64,000 bases of DNA. Origin: Chimonanthus salicifolius. Lineage: Eukaryota > Streptophyta > Magnoliopsida > Laurales > Calycanthaceae. Positions 9,785 through 22,600 of the stretch are shown here, piece by piece. How positions within the stretch are numbered: the stretch's first letter is position 1; each line of letters opens with the position of its first letter. Below the pieces are notes generated by a model. That model was not told the DNA's origin. It searched no databases and worked only from the letters and a program-made list of their open reading frames with translations. The stretch spans positions 62,732,101 through 62,796,100 of the forward strand of contig CM023540.1 of NCBI GenBank assembly GCA_013350335.1, in the 5' to 3' direction. The translations under genes were made by a program, and so were the position numbers.

Positions 9785-12700
9785 TGTAACGCCCGCCCCT
9801 TTTCACCGTAAAATCAGAGTACATTTTTTTTTTTAAAATAAAAGTGACAAAGGGTGCGGACGTCACGACACGAGTTAAGTTCCGAGCTTCTAAAGCCCGA
9901 CCCTTAACTGGCCAACCCTACGCGTGCGTGGAACATAAGTCCACGAGTACGGTTCACACATAGCAAGTAAGCTCACGGAACATAAAAATAAGTGCGGATG
10001 ATCATAAAACTATCCTACTAGTTCTTCAGATAGCAGAGAAGAAATACCCAATTAATTACGAAAATGCCATTATACTGTATTATCCAAAATAATACCTAAA
10101 CATAGCAAACTACCTAAATTATTACATTTTCGACAAGTTAACTATACAAATACATCTTTTCCAAAATAAAGTAAAACAAAATAATTAGTCCGCCTCCCCA
10201 AGCTCCTAAGCTTGGCTTCCGTCTCGTCCTTCCGGTCCGCCATCTCCTGCATCGTTAGCTAGGGTAGAAGTAGGGCGTTAGAACAACGCGCCCAGTAGGA
10301 TTCCGAGTAGGGCTAGCACATGGGTTAGTAATAACCACATATAGATAATAACACAGTGAAACTATAAACCACCATATACTGAAATATAAGTAAATGATAT
10401 GCCATGGGTGTCAATGTTATGAATCCCACCCCATCATTCTTGCCATATACTGTCATATCCCTCTTGACGGAAAAACCTCGTCAAGATATGTCCCACCGTA
10501 AAATATCCCCCTTGATGGCAAAGCCTTGTCAAGGTGTCCCCATGCCTGTTCTCGGTCGCCCCGACGGAGCATGGACTCCGGTTTGTTTATTTTTTTCCGC
10601 CCATGCCATGCATGAGATGTAATGCATTATGCTATGTACTATTTATAACTCATAACCTTAAGATATCATACATAGCCTTAATTTATAATGCATAACCTTA
10701 ATCATAGTTCATAGCCATTAAATAAAATCCATCTTAAACATAGCATCCATAATTGTAAAAACCCATCATAAGATAAATACTAATCAATAAAATATGACAA
10801 AAATACCATCACACATCCATGGCTTACAAATAGGTAGGAATCCTACCGAATACCGACTCGCGTCCTTTTTCGGCTTCGTCCGATAATCCGGCTACCGACA
10901 CGCGTACCGCTCGCGATATCCAATACCTTATTACATACAATAATTAGTCCATATTTTAACCATTTCTAAGCCCATACATCATATCTTAGTGGGTTGCTTC
11001 ATTTTTATCAATATTTACGGTTTTGCCACTACCTCCCCTATAGTTAAACATTAACTTAATTATATACATTTCTTTGTCTAAAAATTCATTCATGGATTCA
11101 GGTCCATTAATGACCCATCACCCATATCTCAAGATCATTAAATCAGCCACTTAATTGAACCTAAACTCCATTAATTTAATCATATACAAACACATTAACC
11201 TTAGGCCAAACAAGTCTACATACATCACTTAGTTCCATCACACATTTGACTTATCATTTTTTTTATCATCATAAACTACATTTTTGGAATCCATGAATGT
11301 CCCCTTTTATCATGCCATATTCCTCATTTACTAATCCATATATATACACCTTCATCTTAGTCCTTAATTGGTTCACACAAAATGGGTCCATTGGTGTCCC
11401 CTTAACCATAATATAACAACACTAGAATTTAGCCATTTAAATATTCTAATCCTCATTCATTTCCCACATACATAAAACCAAAATTAATCATAAGTTTACC
11501 CACAAATAGGTCATGAAATCCATTTACAAATCACTACATTCAATCATTAACTCCTTAAAAAAATCATAAACCCTCTTTCCCATGATTTTTCTTATAAAAC
11601 CCCTTCAAACTTAATCACATTTAATCAAGAAATTTAAAACCCTAAACCATCCTCCATGGTTTTCCATTCTTCGTAAACCCTAATAAATCATTAAAATGCC
11701 CAAATTACTTTGCATATCCTCCATTCCTTAAAACCCTAAAAAAAATCATACATTAATTATATAACCCTTAATCCATTTTTTTTTTCCCTAACCCTAACCT
11801 ATCCATTAGAGTTTCCTCCACTTTCCATCCTTCCATTTTGATGGATTTAAAATCCATGGCACAAAATTATTTAGCCACCATTAAATTTAACCAAAAAGAA
11901 TTCCAATTCTTAAACCCTAAAAAAAATCCAAAACTCTTGTTTAAGAAATACTCACAATCCGTCGTCTCCTCCGACTTCCGCCGCTCCCGTCGGCTTCCTT
12001 AGCCTCCTTTCTCCTTCCTTTTAATCTTTGGTAAGTCAAGATGCTTGATCAATGGTGGAAACCTCCAAGCTTAGAATTGGCCAAGGTAGGGTTTACTTGA
12101 GAGAGGGAAAGGAGGAGATGATGAGAAGAAGATGGTAAGTCTTGACCTTAGAATGGTGGACCATGCTTGCACCTCTTCTCTTCTTTCTTCTCTTCTCCTC
12201 TTCTTTTCTTAATTTTTTTCTTCTCTTCTTGGAGTGTGGGACGGTGGTGGAGAGCAAAATGGGAAAAAAATGAAATGAGAGAAAAGACCATCGATGGAAG
12301 AAGATGGTTAAAAGAGATAAAGTTTATCTCAATTGGGTGGAGTAATCAATTCCTCCCACCAACCCCACATAGATATTTTCCATGCTTTTTTGACCCCAAC
12401 AACACTTGCCAACGCTTTTTGATGCCTTAAGATAAGATGGCATTTGGTTTTCCACTTTTTGACCATTTGACCCTCATTTGATTATTTTAATCATTTAATA
12501 AATTAACTAATTACCTTAGGTTAATTAGTTCCCACCTAATTTAATTCCATTTCTTAACTTCCTTCTATGAATCCACCCATGGTTGACCAAGTCAACCATC
12601 GTGGCCGGCCCCATCAAACCTTGGCCCACATGCCACCTCACTTGATGAGGGGGAGGTGGGTCCCACTTGGCCACACCACCATTGTTTAATTCCAAATTAC

Positions 12701-13019
12701 TTAGGGTGATTGAATTTCATTAAGCCCACTCTAAATGGATCACCATTGGGCCCATGGCCCAATTACATTTCCATCTAGCCCATTTACCTTAGAGCATAAC
12801 CATCTTGACCCATTGGGTACCAAATGGGTATTTGACCCCATTTGACCATTCTTGACCTATTTAAATAAATTTAAATCCAAACCATAGTCTATTGGGCCAC
12901 ACTTGGGCCTTTATCCAATTTTGGCCCATTTACCATTTACTCCACCAATTTTCTAATTTCCATCATTAAAATAAATAATATTCACATTTATATTAATTCC
13001 AAAATTCCAAGACCTTACA
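9785..13019 (-). repeat. 3' LTR of element T
   Basis: On the + strand it runs TGTAACGCCC ... GACCTTACA. It is collinear with 18095-21329 over its whole length. Near 10470-10535 it holds two inverted repeats of the type CTTGACGG...CGTCAAG, the position where other family members carry expanded hairpin repeats. It lacks the GGTTCGGCC palindrome array found in A, B, C, D and F. Confidence 0.95.
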
Positions 13020-13025
13020 ATACAA

Positions 13026-13034
13026 TCCTCTTTT
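13026..13034 (-). promoter_or_regulatory. Polypurine tract of element T
   Basis: AAAAGAGGA on the minus strand, six bases before the 3' LTR. It is the only purine run next to the LTR and lies 47 bases past the end of the pol frame. Confidence 0.65.
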
Positions 13035-13081
13035 AAAATTTTCGTCCCGAAAATTCGAGCGAAGTAGAGGTTCAAAACATC

Positions 13082-13438
13082 TTACAGAAAGAGTTCCGGA
13101 TGAGAGGCTCTCACTTCCGACTCAAGTTCCCAGGTGGTTTCTTCATTATCATGTCGTTCCCATACCACCTTGACAAACTGGATGGCACGGTTCCGCAGCA
13201 CTCTTTGCTCGCTCCCGACTATTCTGACCGGCTTCTCCACATATGTCACATCGCTGTGCACATCGATGTCTTGAATATTCAATACATGTGAAGGATCAGG
13301 GTTGTACTTCCTCAACATAGATACATGGAATACATCATGTAATGATGATAACTGTGGAGGGAGCGCCAACTGATAAGCTACCCCCCCCACCCTCTTCAAG
13401 ATTGGAAATGGTCCCACAAATCTAGGTGACAGTTTCCC
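13082..13438 (-). pseudogene. Integrase C-terminus and chromodomain of T pol
   Basis: This is the last part of the pol frame, in phase with the integrase core but separated from it by an in-frame TAG at 13439-13441. Visible parts are the GPY/F-type module (GPFPILKRVGGVAYQLALP, then LHDVFHVSMLRKY) and a C-terminal region VLRNRAIQFVKVVWERH..EETTWELES..RASHPELF that resembles the chromodomain of Tekay/Del integrases, which is thought to guide integration to marked chromatin. The frame ends with TAA at 13082. It has no start of its own and would be made only as part of the polyprotein. Confidence 0.85.
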
Positions 13439-14140
13439 CTACTTTCCAAATCTCATGTGTCCCTTCCGTGGTGAGACTTTCAAAAACACCAAGTCCCCCA
13501 CCTCAAATTCGAGGAACCTTCTCCTTTTGTCGGCGTAACTCTTCTGTCGGCTTTGTGTAGTGAGTAGATGTTGCCGTATCAATTTAATCTGCGCTGTAGT
13601 TTCTGCAACCAACTCCGGTCCAATCAGCGCAGGCTCACCGGCTTCTGTCCAACACACTGGTGATCTACATGGCCTACCATATAAGGCCTCAAACGGAGCC
13701 ATCTGTAGGCTTGACTGATAGCTGTTATTGTAGGAAAACTCCACCAGTGGTAAATGATCCTCCCATCCACCCTTAAAGTCTAGCATGCATGCTCTCAGCA
13801 TATCCTCCAATGTCTGTATTGTCCTCTCCGACTGTCCATCAGTCTGTGGATGAAATGCTGTGCTAGTTAATACGTCGGTCCCCATAGCCGACTGCAAGCC
13901 CTGCCATACTCTGCCGGTGAATCGGCCATCCTTGTAGGACACAATAGACCGGGGAATGCCATGTAACCTGATGATCTCCCGGATGTACCGTCGACCCAAA
14001 GTGTCTAATGAATCCGTCATCTTGATGGGAAGGAAATGTGCAGACTTGGTCAACCGGTCCACTATGACCCATATCGCATCGTTGCCCTTGGATGACCTTG
14101 GCAACCCTGTTACAAAGTCCATGGATATGTGTTCCCATTT
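13439..14140 (-). pseudogene. Integrase catalytic core of T pol
   Basis: In frame with the upstream RT segment but cut off by TGA at 14141-14143 and closed by TAG at 13439. The retroviral integrase core is clear: VIVDRLTKSAHF with the first Asp, VSYKDGRFTG with the second Asp (family members usually have a DRDPRF-type motif, so this site is altered), and QSERTIQTLEDMLRACM with the Glu. PFEALYGRPCRSP follows, as usual. The TGA falls where related polyproteins have a Trp, by my reading of the family, so a single G-to-A change explains it. Without readthrough, integrase would lack its core. Confidence 0.9.
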
Positions 14141-16435
14141 TCATTCTGGCACCGGTAAGGGTGCGAGTAAACCCGGTGGCTTCCGATGTTCTGCCTTAAC
14201 CTGCTGACAGGTTAAGCAACAAGCAACAAACTCTGCCACGTCTTTTTTAACTCCATGCCACCAATAGTGCCTCTTAAGATCATGGTACATCTTGGTGCTG
14301 CCCGGGTGAATAGAGAGTTTTGTTTGGTGTGCTTCAATCAGCAACTCTCTTCTACAATTCTTAGGCACATATGTCCTACCTCGGAACATAAGACCCTGTC
14401 CCGGTCGTAATTCCCATTCCAATACAACTTCACCGGTAGACATCTTAGCCCATATCTCATCCACCTCTGGATCTATTCGTTGTACCCATTCGATCTCGGA
14501 GACCATGTGGGATCGTATGATCAGATTATATATGGTTCCATGATTATTCAGATAGAGTTTAAACTCTCTGATGGTATTCAACACCTCCCATTCTGTTCTG
14601 ATCATACTGGCTACTGCCGCAGGTGATATGCGGCTGAGAGCATCAGCCACTTTGTTCGCCTTGCCAGGATGATACCGGAGTGCGAACTCATAATCTGCCA
14701 AGTATTCCATCCATCTACGTTGTCTCATGTTGAGTTCCTTCTGATCAAATAGGTACTTTAGGCTCTTATGGTCTGAGAATACCTCAAACTTCTCACCATA
14801 AAGGTAGTGTCTCCAGCTTTTAAGAGCGAAGACCACTGCTGCCAGTTCCAGATCATGTGTGGGATAATTGCGCTCATGAATTTTCAACTGTCTTGACCCG
14901 TACGCCACCGCCCTATTACCTTGACTGAGCGTACACCCCAGTCCCTCTCCTGAGGCATCACAGTACACCTCATAGTTTCTGCCTCTTTCCGGCAAGATCA
15001 AAATAGGAGCGGTTGTAAGCTTCTCCTTTAGCTCCTCAAATCTCCGGTTGCACAGATCTGACCATTCAAATTTGACTCCTTTTTGAGTGAGTCGGGTAAG
15101 TGGGGCTGCAATCTTGGAGAAATCCATAATAAATTTCCTGTAGTAACCGGCCAATCCTAGAAAACTGCGGATCTCGGTCACATTCGTCGGTGCTTTCCAC
15201 TCCCTCACTGCCGCTACCTTAGCCGGGTCTACAGCTATGCCTTCCTCCGATATAACGTGCCCCAAGAAATTGACCTCTGATAGCCAAAATTCACACTTGC
15301 TGGCTTTGGCATACAACTGGTTCCTCTTCAGGGTGTTCAGAACTATCCGCAGGTGTTCAGCATGTTCCTCCTGACTCTTGGAATAGATCAGGATGTCATC
15401 AATAAATACAATTACAAACTGATCCAAGTAAGGACGGAATATCCTATTCATCAGGTCCATGAACACCGCCGGTGCATTAGTAAGCCCAAACGGCATGACT
15501 ACATACTCATATAATCCATATCGTGTCCTGAAGGCTGTCTTCTCGATGTCTTCCTCTCTAACCCAGATTTGATGGTATCCGGACATCAGATCAATCTTGG
15601 AAAAGTGAGAGGAACCCCTAAGCTGATCAAACAGATCATCAATCCTGGGTAGGGGATATTTATTCCTAACAGTCAACTGGTTCAATTTTCTATAATCCAC
15701 ACACATCCGAAGGGTACCGTCCTTCTTCTTAACAAACAATACCGGGGCTCCCCATGCGGATGTGCTGTTCCAAATAAAGCCCAGCCTGAGCAGTTCATCA
15801 ATCTGCTTTTTCAACTCAGTCATCTCAACCGGTGCCATCCTGTAATGAGGTAATGATACTGGAGCTGCGCCGGGGTATAATTTAATCTCAAAGTCTATCT
15901 CCCTCTTAGGTGGCAAACCAGGGAGCTCTGTTGGAAATACCTCGGCATAATCTACTACCACCGCCGGGAGTTCAGCTATTGGTGCCTTATCTAATCTGAG
16001 GGTGTTCAAGGCAAGATGATTCAATTCTTCCTGCAGCCTTCTAGGAATGCCCTGTCGGTCAGCGGGCACTATATACCGCCTTCCTTCGGGTGACCAAAAT
16101 ATCACTCTACGAAGATGGCAATCAATATGGGCCTGATACGTAGCCAACCAGTCCATGCCAAATATAACATCGTACTCAGCCATATCGATTACTAAATAAT
16201 TGAACTCGAATCTGAATCCAGCGAGTTCAGTGTTCAGTGCCGTGCATATGAGCCCCAAAGATGTGTCTCCGACAGGGGATACAATAGTAAGTGAGGTGGA
16301 CAGATTCTGTACTAATGTGCCCGTAGCAGATATGAATGCAGCAGATATAAATGAATGGGAAGCTCCAGAATCAAATAATGTAACTGCATAAGAACTACCA
16401 ACTACGGCCATACCTTGAATCACCGAGCGGTCCAC
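14141..16435 (-). pseudogene. Protease, reverse transcriptase, RNase H and integrase zinc domain of T pol
   Basis: 765 codons open without interruption. Near residue 22 is DSGASHSFI, the aspartic protease active site. [10 protein letters not shown] marks the protease end. The RT has [20 protein letters not shown] and the catalytic FIDDILIYS (the xxDD box). RNase H has [11 protein letters not shown], the [12 protein letters not shown] helix and [14 protein letters not shown]. The integrase HHCC zinc domain ([17 protein letters not shown] ... [11 protein letters not shown]) is near the C-terminus. The listed start at 16435 is a GTG in mid-frame, not a true start: the frame continues upstream to a TGA at 16463-16465. 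In intact relatives this is part of one gag-pol product. Lengths are normal for the lineage. Confidence 0.95.
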
Positions 16436-16465
16436 TGCTACTGGAGAAGGTATAGCAAAAAGTCA

Positions 16466-16679
16466 TCCTGATCCCATAGGGTTTGGCGCCCGTCCTGCCT
16501 GATTGTATGTTCTGCCCCCTCGCGGCGGAGCTGATCTAACTGAAGGGCGGGAGGAACCCTTGAAGTTAGAGGGTCTGCTGAGCTGCGGACACTCCCTCTT
16601 GAAGTGACCCTAGTTGGCCACACTGATAGCAAGTGTTCCCACCTCTAGGAACCTGGGTAACTGATGTTGACTAGGAGGG
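16466..16679 (-). pseudogene. Broken gag zinc knuckle and gag-pro linker of T
   Basis: Past the gag stop, the same frame carries two TAG codons in the first few codons and then the first half of a CCHC knuckle (CYQCGQLG, about 16608-16631). The second half (HFKRECPQ) is readable only in the pol frame, because of a one-base insertion in the CCC run at 16608-16610. The knuckle therefore has all four ligands (C-X2-C-X4-H-X4-C) but split over two frames. The linker then runs in the pol frame to the TGA at 16463. Confidence 0.8.
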
Positions 16680-17576
16680 CTAATTGGGGCGAAAGCCCCC
16701 TTTAGATCCAGTAGAGGATGAGGGTCTGCTGAAACTCGGGCGGAACCTCTTATTGGGTTGAAATGCACCCCGCCCACTCTGCCATCGGCAGTTGTCATGC
16801 CGCGCTACCTCATTCAATTCTCGCTCCACTATAGTGGCCCTGCCGACCACCCCTGCCAATGTAGGTTCCTTGAATACTGTCACCCTAGTTTTGATGCTCG
16901 GCCGAAGGCCCCGTTCAAACTTACGGGCCCTCCGGTGCTCAGTGTCCACCATGTAGAACGCGTAGACAGATAGTCGAAGGAACTCCCGGTGGTACTCTGC
17001 CACTGTCATATTGCCTTGCACTAATGATATAAAAGCTTCAGTCTGACTCTCCCTTTCTTCCTCCAGGAAAAACTGCTCTAGAAATGTGGCTGAGAACCAT
17101 TCCCAAGTCATGGCAATTCTTTCCCTTTCCGGCACCAGTGATTGTTGTTTTTCTACCACTTCCCACCAATTACCGGCATCCTCAATCAGTTGAGATGTTG
17201 CCAGTAAGATTCTGTCAGCCGGACTGGAAACCTGAAGCAGATTTAAGATCTGAGTGATCTTCTTTAACCAGTGATCTGCTCCTACAGCCCCTTCTTTTCC
17301 TCTGAAATAGGGAGGGCGCTGTTGCTGAAAATCTTTGACCATCTTCCGTTTACTAGTGTCACTAGTAGTAGCATTTCCGTCGCTAGTAGTCGCATTTCCG
17401 CTCAAATGTTGCTGAAGAGCAGCAGCAACTGCCGCTTGAACTACATCTTTTAGCTCGGGAGGTACACCTTGTATGTTGATATTATTCTGTTCCTCCTCCC
17501 GATGGGGTACCTCCTCTTCCTGGCGAGGTGGTGATACCTCTTTCTGGTTGCGACGAGTCCTTCTCTTCGGAGCCAT
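16680..17576 (-). pseudogene. gag capsid region of element T
   Basis: 298 codons from an ATG at 17576, the first good start after the PBS, preceded by about 500 bases of leader. The N-terminus is basic (MAPKRRTRRNQ) followed by a charged linker. The retrotransposon gag domain spans roughly residues 95-240: PPYFRGKEG, HWLKKITQIL, AGNWWEVVE, MTWEWFSATFLEQFF and EYHREFLRLS. Gag forms the virus-like particle in the cytoplasm. The frame stops at TAG just after GGFRPN, before the zinc knuckle that should close the protein, so nucleic-acid binding would be lost. Both early TAGs are one transition from Gln codons. Confidence 0.92.
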
Positions 17577-18080
17577 TTCCTAGTCATCGAAAACACTGAC
17601 TTAGTTCCTTTTCAAATGAAGGACAAAGAAAAGAAAAAAAAAATACTAAACAATATACTTTGTTTCTCATTTTTGGGGAAGATTGCCAAATAAGCACACT
17701 TGGTTTGGGGAAAAAATTCCCAAGTATCTATGTTTTGTTCCATTTGATGAAATCGGGGAATTCTCTCCTATGTTCAATAAATCTATCATTATTCCGTCAA
17801 ATTTGGGGAAGACCTAGATTTGTTTTCTCATGTCGGGGAAATGTAACCCTACTTGCTGTGTTTGATAATTCCAACTTAAATTGATTTTTCTTCCCTTACT
17901 ATCATCCCTTTCCGTCAAATATTGTTCTCAGATAGCACTTCAGTTTAAGTCAATCGAAGTAAATTAACCCGGCCCCTGTGCAGCGGACTCCGAAGAGTCG
18001 GTCAGTTGGGATTCTTAGCTGCCAGTGAAGACATGCAACCGTCTTAATCTTACTTCGAGAGATTCATTCTTCCGATATTC
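17577..18080 (-). other. Leader of element T between PBS and gag
   Basis: About 500 non-coding bases between the PBS and the gag ATG. TTGGGGAA-type blocks recur several times on the + strand (near 17675, 17707, 17803). I see no other structure. Confidence 0.7.
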
Positions 18081-18092
18081 GCTCTGATACCA
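18081..18092 (-). promoter_or_regulatory. Primer binding site of T (initiator tRNA-Met)
   Basis: Minus strand TGGTATCAGAGC, two bases inside the 5' LTR, a 12-base match to the complement of the initiator tRNA-Met 3' end. Confidence 0.93.
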
Positions 18093-18094
18093 AC

Positions 18095-21000
18095 TGTAAC
18101 GCCCGCCCCTTTTCACCGTAAAATCAGAGTACAATTTTTTATTTTTAAATAAAAGTGACAAAGGGCGCGGACGTCACGACGCGAGTTAAGTTCCGAGCTT
18201 CTAAAGCCCGGCCCTTAACTGGCCAACCCTACGCGTGCGTAGAACATAAGTCCACGAGTAAGGTGCACACGTAGCAAGTAAGCTCACGGAACATAAAAAT
18301 AAGTGCGGATGATCATAGAACTATCCTACCAGTTCTTCAGATAGCAGGGAAGAAATACCCAATTAATTACGAAAATGCCATTATACTGTATTATCCAAAA
18401 TAATACCTAAACATAGCAAACTACCTAAATTATTACATTTCCGACAAGCTAACTATACAAATACATCTTTTCCAAAATAAAGTAAAACAAAATAATTAGT
18501 CCGCCTCCCCAAGCTCCTAAGCTTGGCTTCCGTCTCGCCCTTCCGGTCCGCCATCTCCTGCATCGTCAGCTAGGGTAGAAGTAGGGCGTTAGAACAACGC
18601 GCCCAGTAGGATTCCGAGTAGGGCTAGCACATGGGTTAGTAATAACCACATACAGATAATAACACAGTGAAAACTATAAACCACCATATACTGAAATATA
18701 AGTAAATGATATGCCATGGGTGTCAATGTTATGAATCCCACCCATCATTCTTGCCATATACTGTCATATCCCTCTTGACGGAAAAACCTCGTCAAGATAT
18801 GTCCAACCGTAAAATATCCCCCTTGACGGCAAAGCCTCGTCAAGGTGTCCCCATGCCTGTTCTCGGTCGCCCCGACGGAGCATGGACTCCGGTTTGTTTA
18901 TTTTTTTCCGCCCATGCCATGCATGAGATGTAATGCATTATGCTATGTACTATTTATAACTCATAACCTTAAGATATCATACATAGCCTTAATTTATAAT
19001 GCATAACCTTAATCATAGTTCATAGTCATTAAATAAAATCCATCTTAAACATAGCATCCATAATTGTAAAAACCCATCATAAGATAAATACTAATCAATA
19101 AAATATGACAAAAATACCATCACACATCCATGGCTTACAAATAGGTAGGAATCCTACCGAATACCGACTCGCGTCCTTTTTCGGCTTCGTCCGATAATCC
19201 GGCTACCGACACGCGTACCGCTCGCGATATCCAATACCTTATTACATACAATAATTAGTCCATATTTTAACCATTTCTAAGCCCATACATCATATCTTAG
19301 TGGGTTGCTTCATTTTTATCAATATTTACGATTTTGCCACTACCTCCCCTATAGTTAAACATTAACTTAATTATATACATTTCTTTGTCTAAAAATTCAT
19401 TCATGGATTCAGGTCCATTAATGACCCATCACCCATATCTCAAGATCATTAAATCAGCCACTTAATTGAACCTAAACTCCATTAATTTAATCATATACAA
19501 ACACATTAACCTTAGGCCAAACAAGTCTACATACATCACTTAGTTCCATCACACATTTGACTTATCATTTTTTTTATCATCATAAACTACATTTTTGGAA
19601 TCCATGAATGTCCCCTTTTATCATGCCATATTCCTCATTTACTAATCCATATATATACACCTTCATCTTAGTCCTTAATTGGTTCACACAAAATGGGTCC
19701 ATTGGTGTCTCCTTAACCATAATATAACAACACTAGAATTTAGCCATTTAAATATTCTAATCCTCATTCATTTCCCACATACATAAAACCAAAATTAATC
19801 ATAAGTTTACCCACAAATAGGTCATGAAATCCATTTACAAATCACTACATTCAATCATTAACTCCTTAAAAAAATCATAAACCCTCTTTCCCATGATTTT
19901 TCTTATAAAACCCCTTCAAACTTAATCACATTTAATCAAGAAATTTAAAACCCTAAACCATCCTCCATGGTTTTCCATTCTTCGTAAACCCTAATAAATC
20001 ATTAAAATGCCCAAATTACTTTGCATATCCTCCATTCCTTAAAGCCCTAAAAAAAATCATACATTAATTATATAACCCTTAATCCATTTTTTTTTCCCTA
20101 ACCCTAACCTATCCATTAGAGTTTCCTCCACTTTCCATCCTTCCATTTTGATGGATTTAAAATCCATGGCACAAAATTATTTAGCCACCATTAAATTTAA
20201 CCAAAAAGAATTCCAATTCTTAAACCCTAAAAAAAGTCCAAAACTCTTGTTTAAGAAATACTCACAATCCGTCGTCTCCTCCGACTTCCGCCGCTCCCAT
20301 CGGCTTCCTTAGCCTCCTTTCTCCTTCCTTTTAATCTTTGGTAGGTCAAGATGCTTGATCAATGGTGGAAACCTCCAAGCTTAGAATTGGCCAAGGTAGG
20401 GTTTACTTGAGAGAGGGAAAGGAGGAGATGATGAGAAGAAGATGGTAAGTCTTGACCTTAGAATGGTGGACCATGCTTGCACCTCTTCTCTTCTTTCTTC
20501 TCTTCTCCTCTTCCTTTCTTAATTTTTTTCTTCTCTTCTTGGAGTGTGGGACGGTGGTGGAGAGCAAAATGGGAAAAAAATGAAATGAGAGAAAAGACCA
20601 TCGATGGAAGAAGATGGTTAAAAGAGATAAAGTTTATCTCAATTGGGTGGAGTAATCAATTCCTCCCACCAACCCCACATAGATATTTTCCATGCTTTTT
20701 TGACCCCAACAACACTTGCCAACGCTTTTTGATGCCTTAAGATAAGATGGCATTTGGTTTTCCACTTTTTGACCATTTGACCCTCATTTGATTATTTTAA
20801 TCATTTAATAAATTAACTAATTACCTTAGGTTAATTAGTTCCCACCTAATTTAATTCCATTTCTTAACTTCCTTCTATGAATCCACCCATGGTTGACCAA
20901 GTCAACCATCGTGGCCGGCCCCATCAAACCTTGGCCCACATGCCACCTCACTTGATGAGGTGGAGGTGGGTCCCACTTGGCCACACCACCATTGTTTAAT

Positions 21001-21329
21001 TCCAAATTACTTAGGGTGATTGAATTTCATTAAGCCCACTCTAAATGGATCACCATTGGGCCCATGGCCCAATTACATTTCCATCTAGCCCATTTACCTT
21101 AGAGCATAACCATCTTGACCCATTGGGTACCAAATGGGTATTTGACCCCATTTGACCATTCTTGACCCATTTAAATAAATTTAAATCCAAACCATAGTCT
21201 ATTGGGCCACACTTGGGCCTTTATCCAATTTTGGCCCATTTACCATTTACTCCACCAATTTTCTAATTTCCATCATTAAAATAAATAATATTCACATTTA
21301 TATTAATTCCAAAATTCCAAGACCTTACA
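18095..21329 (-). repeat. 5' LTR of element T
   Basis: 3235 bases, same length as the left LTR. It drives transcription on the minus strand. Differences from the left copy (by eye about 28 substitutions) are dominated by C/T and G/A changes, consistent with deamination of methylated cytosine. Confidence 0.95.
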
Positions 21330-22023
21330 ATCTCAATGGAGATGAAACCCATGCACACGTTGGGAAGGTGGAAAGACTCCTTAGCTTAAGGCAAGTGTCC
21401 TCTTGGTTAAACCAAGGGCCTCCTTGGTTGGACAAAATATTAAAGAGGGGACGTGAAAGAGTTGGGACTGGTATACAAAGGGGCACACTCCACCCCTTGG
21501 CTGAGTTTTATCTTTTGGAACAAAGAGATCCCTCATCTTCTTCTCTATCTCTCTTCCACTTACACCATCGATACTTAGAGGATTTGCTGAAGAACAAAGA
21601 AAGAAGATAAGGAGTAAGGAAGGAATACATACCAAAAGAAAAGAAGGAGATGGAGAAAAGGTATGTTTTAAGTATGAGAATAATATAGAATTAAGATTAA
21701 GAGTAAACCATAGCTTTGGCCATGTTGTGGCCGAATCTAAGATTCCATAATGGATGAAATGGAATAGCCAAAATGTATTTAAGGCCATAGAATGGAAATC
21801 CATTTAAGGATTAGTTTCGATTTGAAATGAAAGAAAGGTGACATTCGAATCTATGTGTTAACACAAAGATTGAATAGTTATGAAAAGATTCTAGCTTTGG
21901 CTAGAGGGTACAGAAAATCCACTAGGAGTTATATGAATGATGATATATAAATGTAAGAATGATAATGAGTGGATTTTATGAAGAAAGGATGTACAAAATA
22001 ATCAAACAAAAGAGACTGACAAA

Positions 22024-22500
22024 CAGTCAGTCGACTGAATCCCAGATTCAGTCAACTGAACTGATGTTCGCCTAAATAGAAACCAGTTTCTGGGAGTTTT
22101 AGCCTACTGAATCTTGTGATTCAGTCGACTGGACTAGGTTTGGAATAAAATATATCTGATTTAGTGGTGTCTCAACTGACTGAATAGAGGATTCAGTCGA
22201 CTAAACATAGACATAACAAATAAAAAAAGGGATCTTGCGTGTTTCAGCTGACTGAATCTATGATTTAGTCGACTGAATGATTACTTAACAAACACGAAAA
22301 CTGTTGGTTGAAGATTCAGCCAACTGAAGCATGGATTCAGTTGACTGAATCTATACTGGTTGAACACACAGTTAATCTGATCCAAAGTCCGCCGACTGAA
22401 TCTGTGATTCAGTCGACTGAAAGAGGATTGACCGAGAATACAGAGGGTTGGACTCAAAGTCAACCTGACTGAATCTATGATTCAACTGATTGAAATGTTA
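22024..22500. repeat. Palindrome array TTCAGTCGACTGAA in LTR X
   Basis: At least seven paired motifs built on the perfect palindrome TTCAGTCGACTGAA (for example 22408-22421), usually two in tandem separated by 4-6 bases, so each pair can also fold as a hairpin. Several copies have arm changes (TCAGTCAACTGA, TCAGCCAACTGA). The array continues after insertion B at about 29556-29645, with copies at 29590 and 29632. Once nested elements are removed it spans about 1275-1870 of the 3.28 kb LTR. Confidence 0.85.
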
Positions 22501-22600
22501 GCTGTAACGCCTCGTCCTTTTTCACTTACTTTCCTAAAAATCAGAGTATATTTTTTTTTAAAGTAATAGAGAGCGGGATGTCACGACGCGAGCTAAGTCC

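Larger units (their letters stand above)
9785..21329 (-). mobile_element. Full-length Tekay/Del-type Ty3/gypsy element T
   Basis: It has two 3235-base LTRs, PBS, PPT, gag and pol domains and a perfect five-base target duplication ATCTC (9780-9784, 21330-21334). Total length is 11,545 bases. Pol order is PR-RT-RNase H-INT with a C-terminal chromodomain-like region, typical of chromoviruses; long LTRs and the domain sequence point to the Tekay/Del clade. By eye the LTRs differ at about 28 substitutions plus small homopolymer changes, mostly transitions, about 0.9%, so the insertion is recent. The polyprotein frame is broken by five in-frame stops and one frameshift, so T cannot make its own proteins. 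Confidence 0.95.

Noticed and set aside
11785..11805. CCCTAACCCTAACC, similar to a telomere repeat
   Set aside because: Only two units inside an LTR and repeated in the other LTR of T at about 20096. Not a telomeric tract.
12167..12430. 87-codon frame present twice (also 20477-20740)
   Set aside because: It occurs in both LTRs of T, which explains its conservation; it is a chance frame over a CT-rich stretch, antisense to the element.
9785..21329. Possible endogenous pararetrovirus
   Set aside because: Presence of long LTRs, integrase core and target duplication identifies a Ty3/gypsy retrotransposon; no movement or coat protein is seen.
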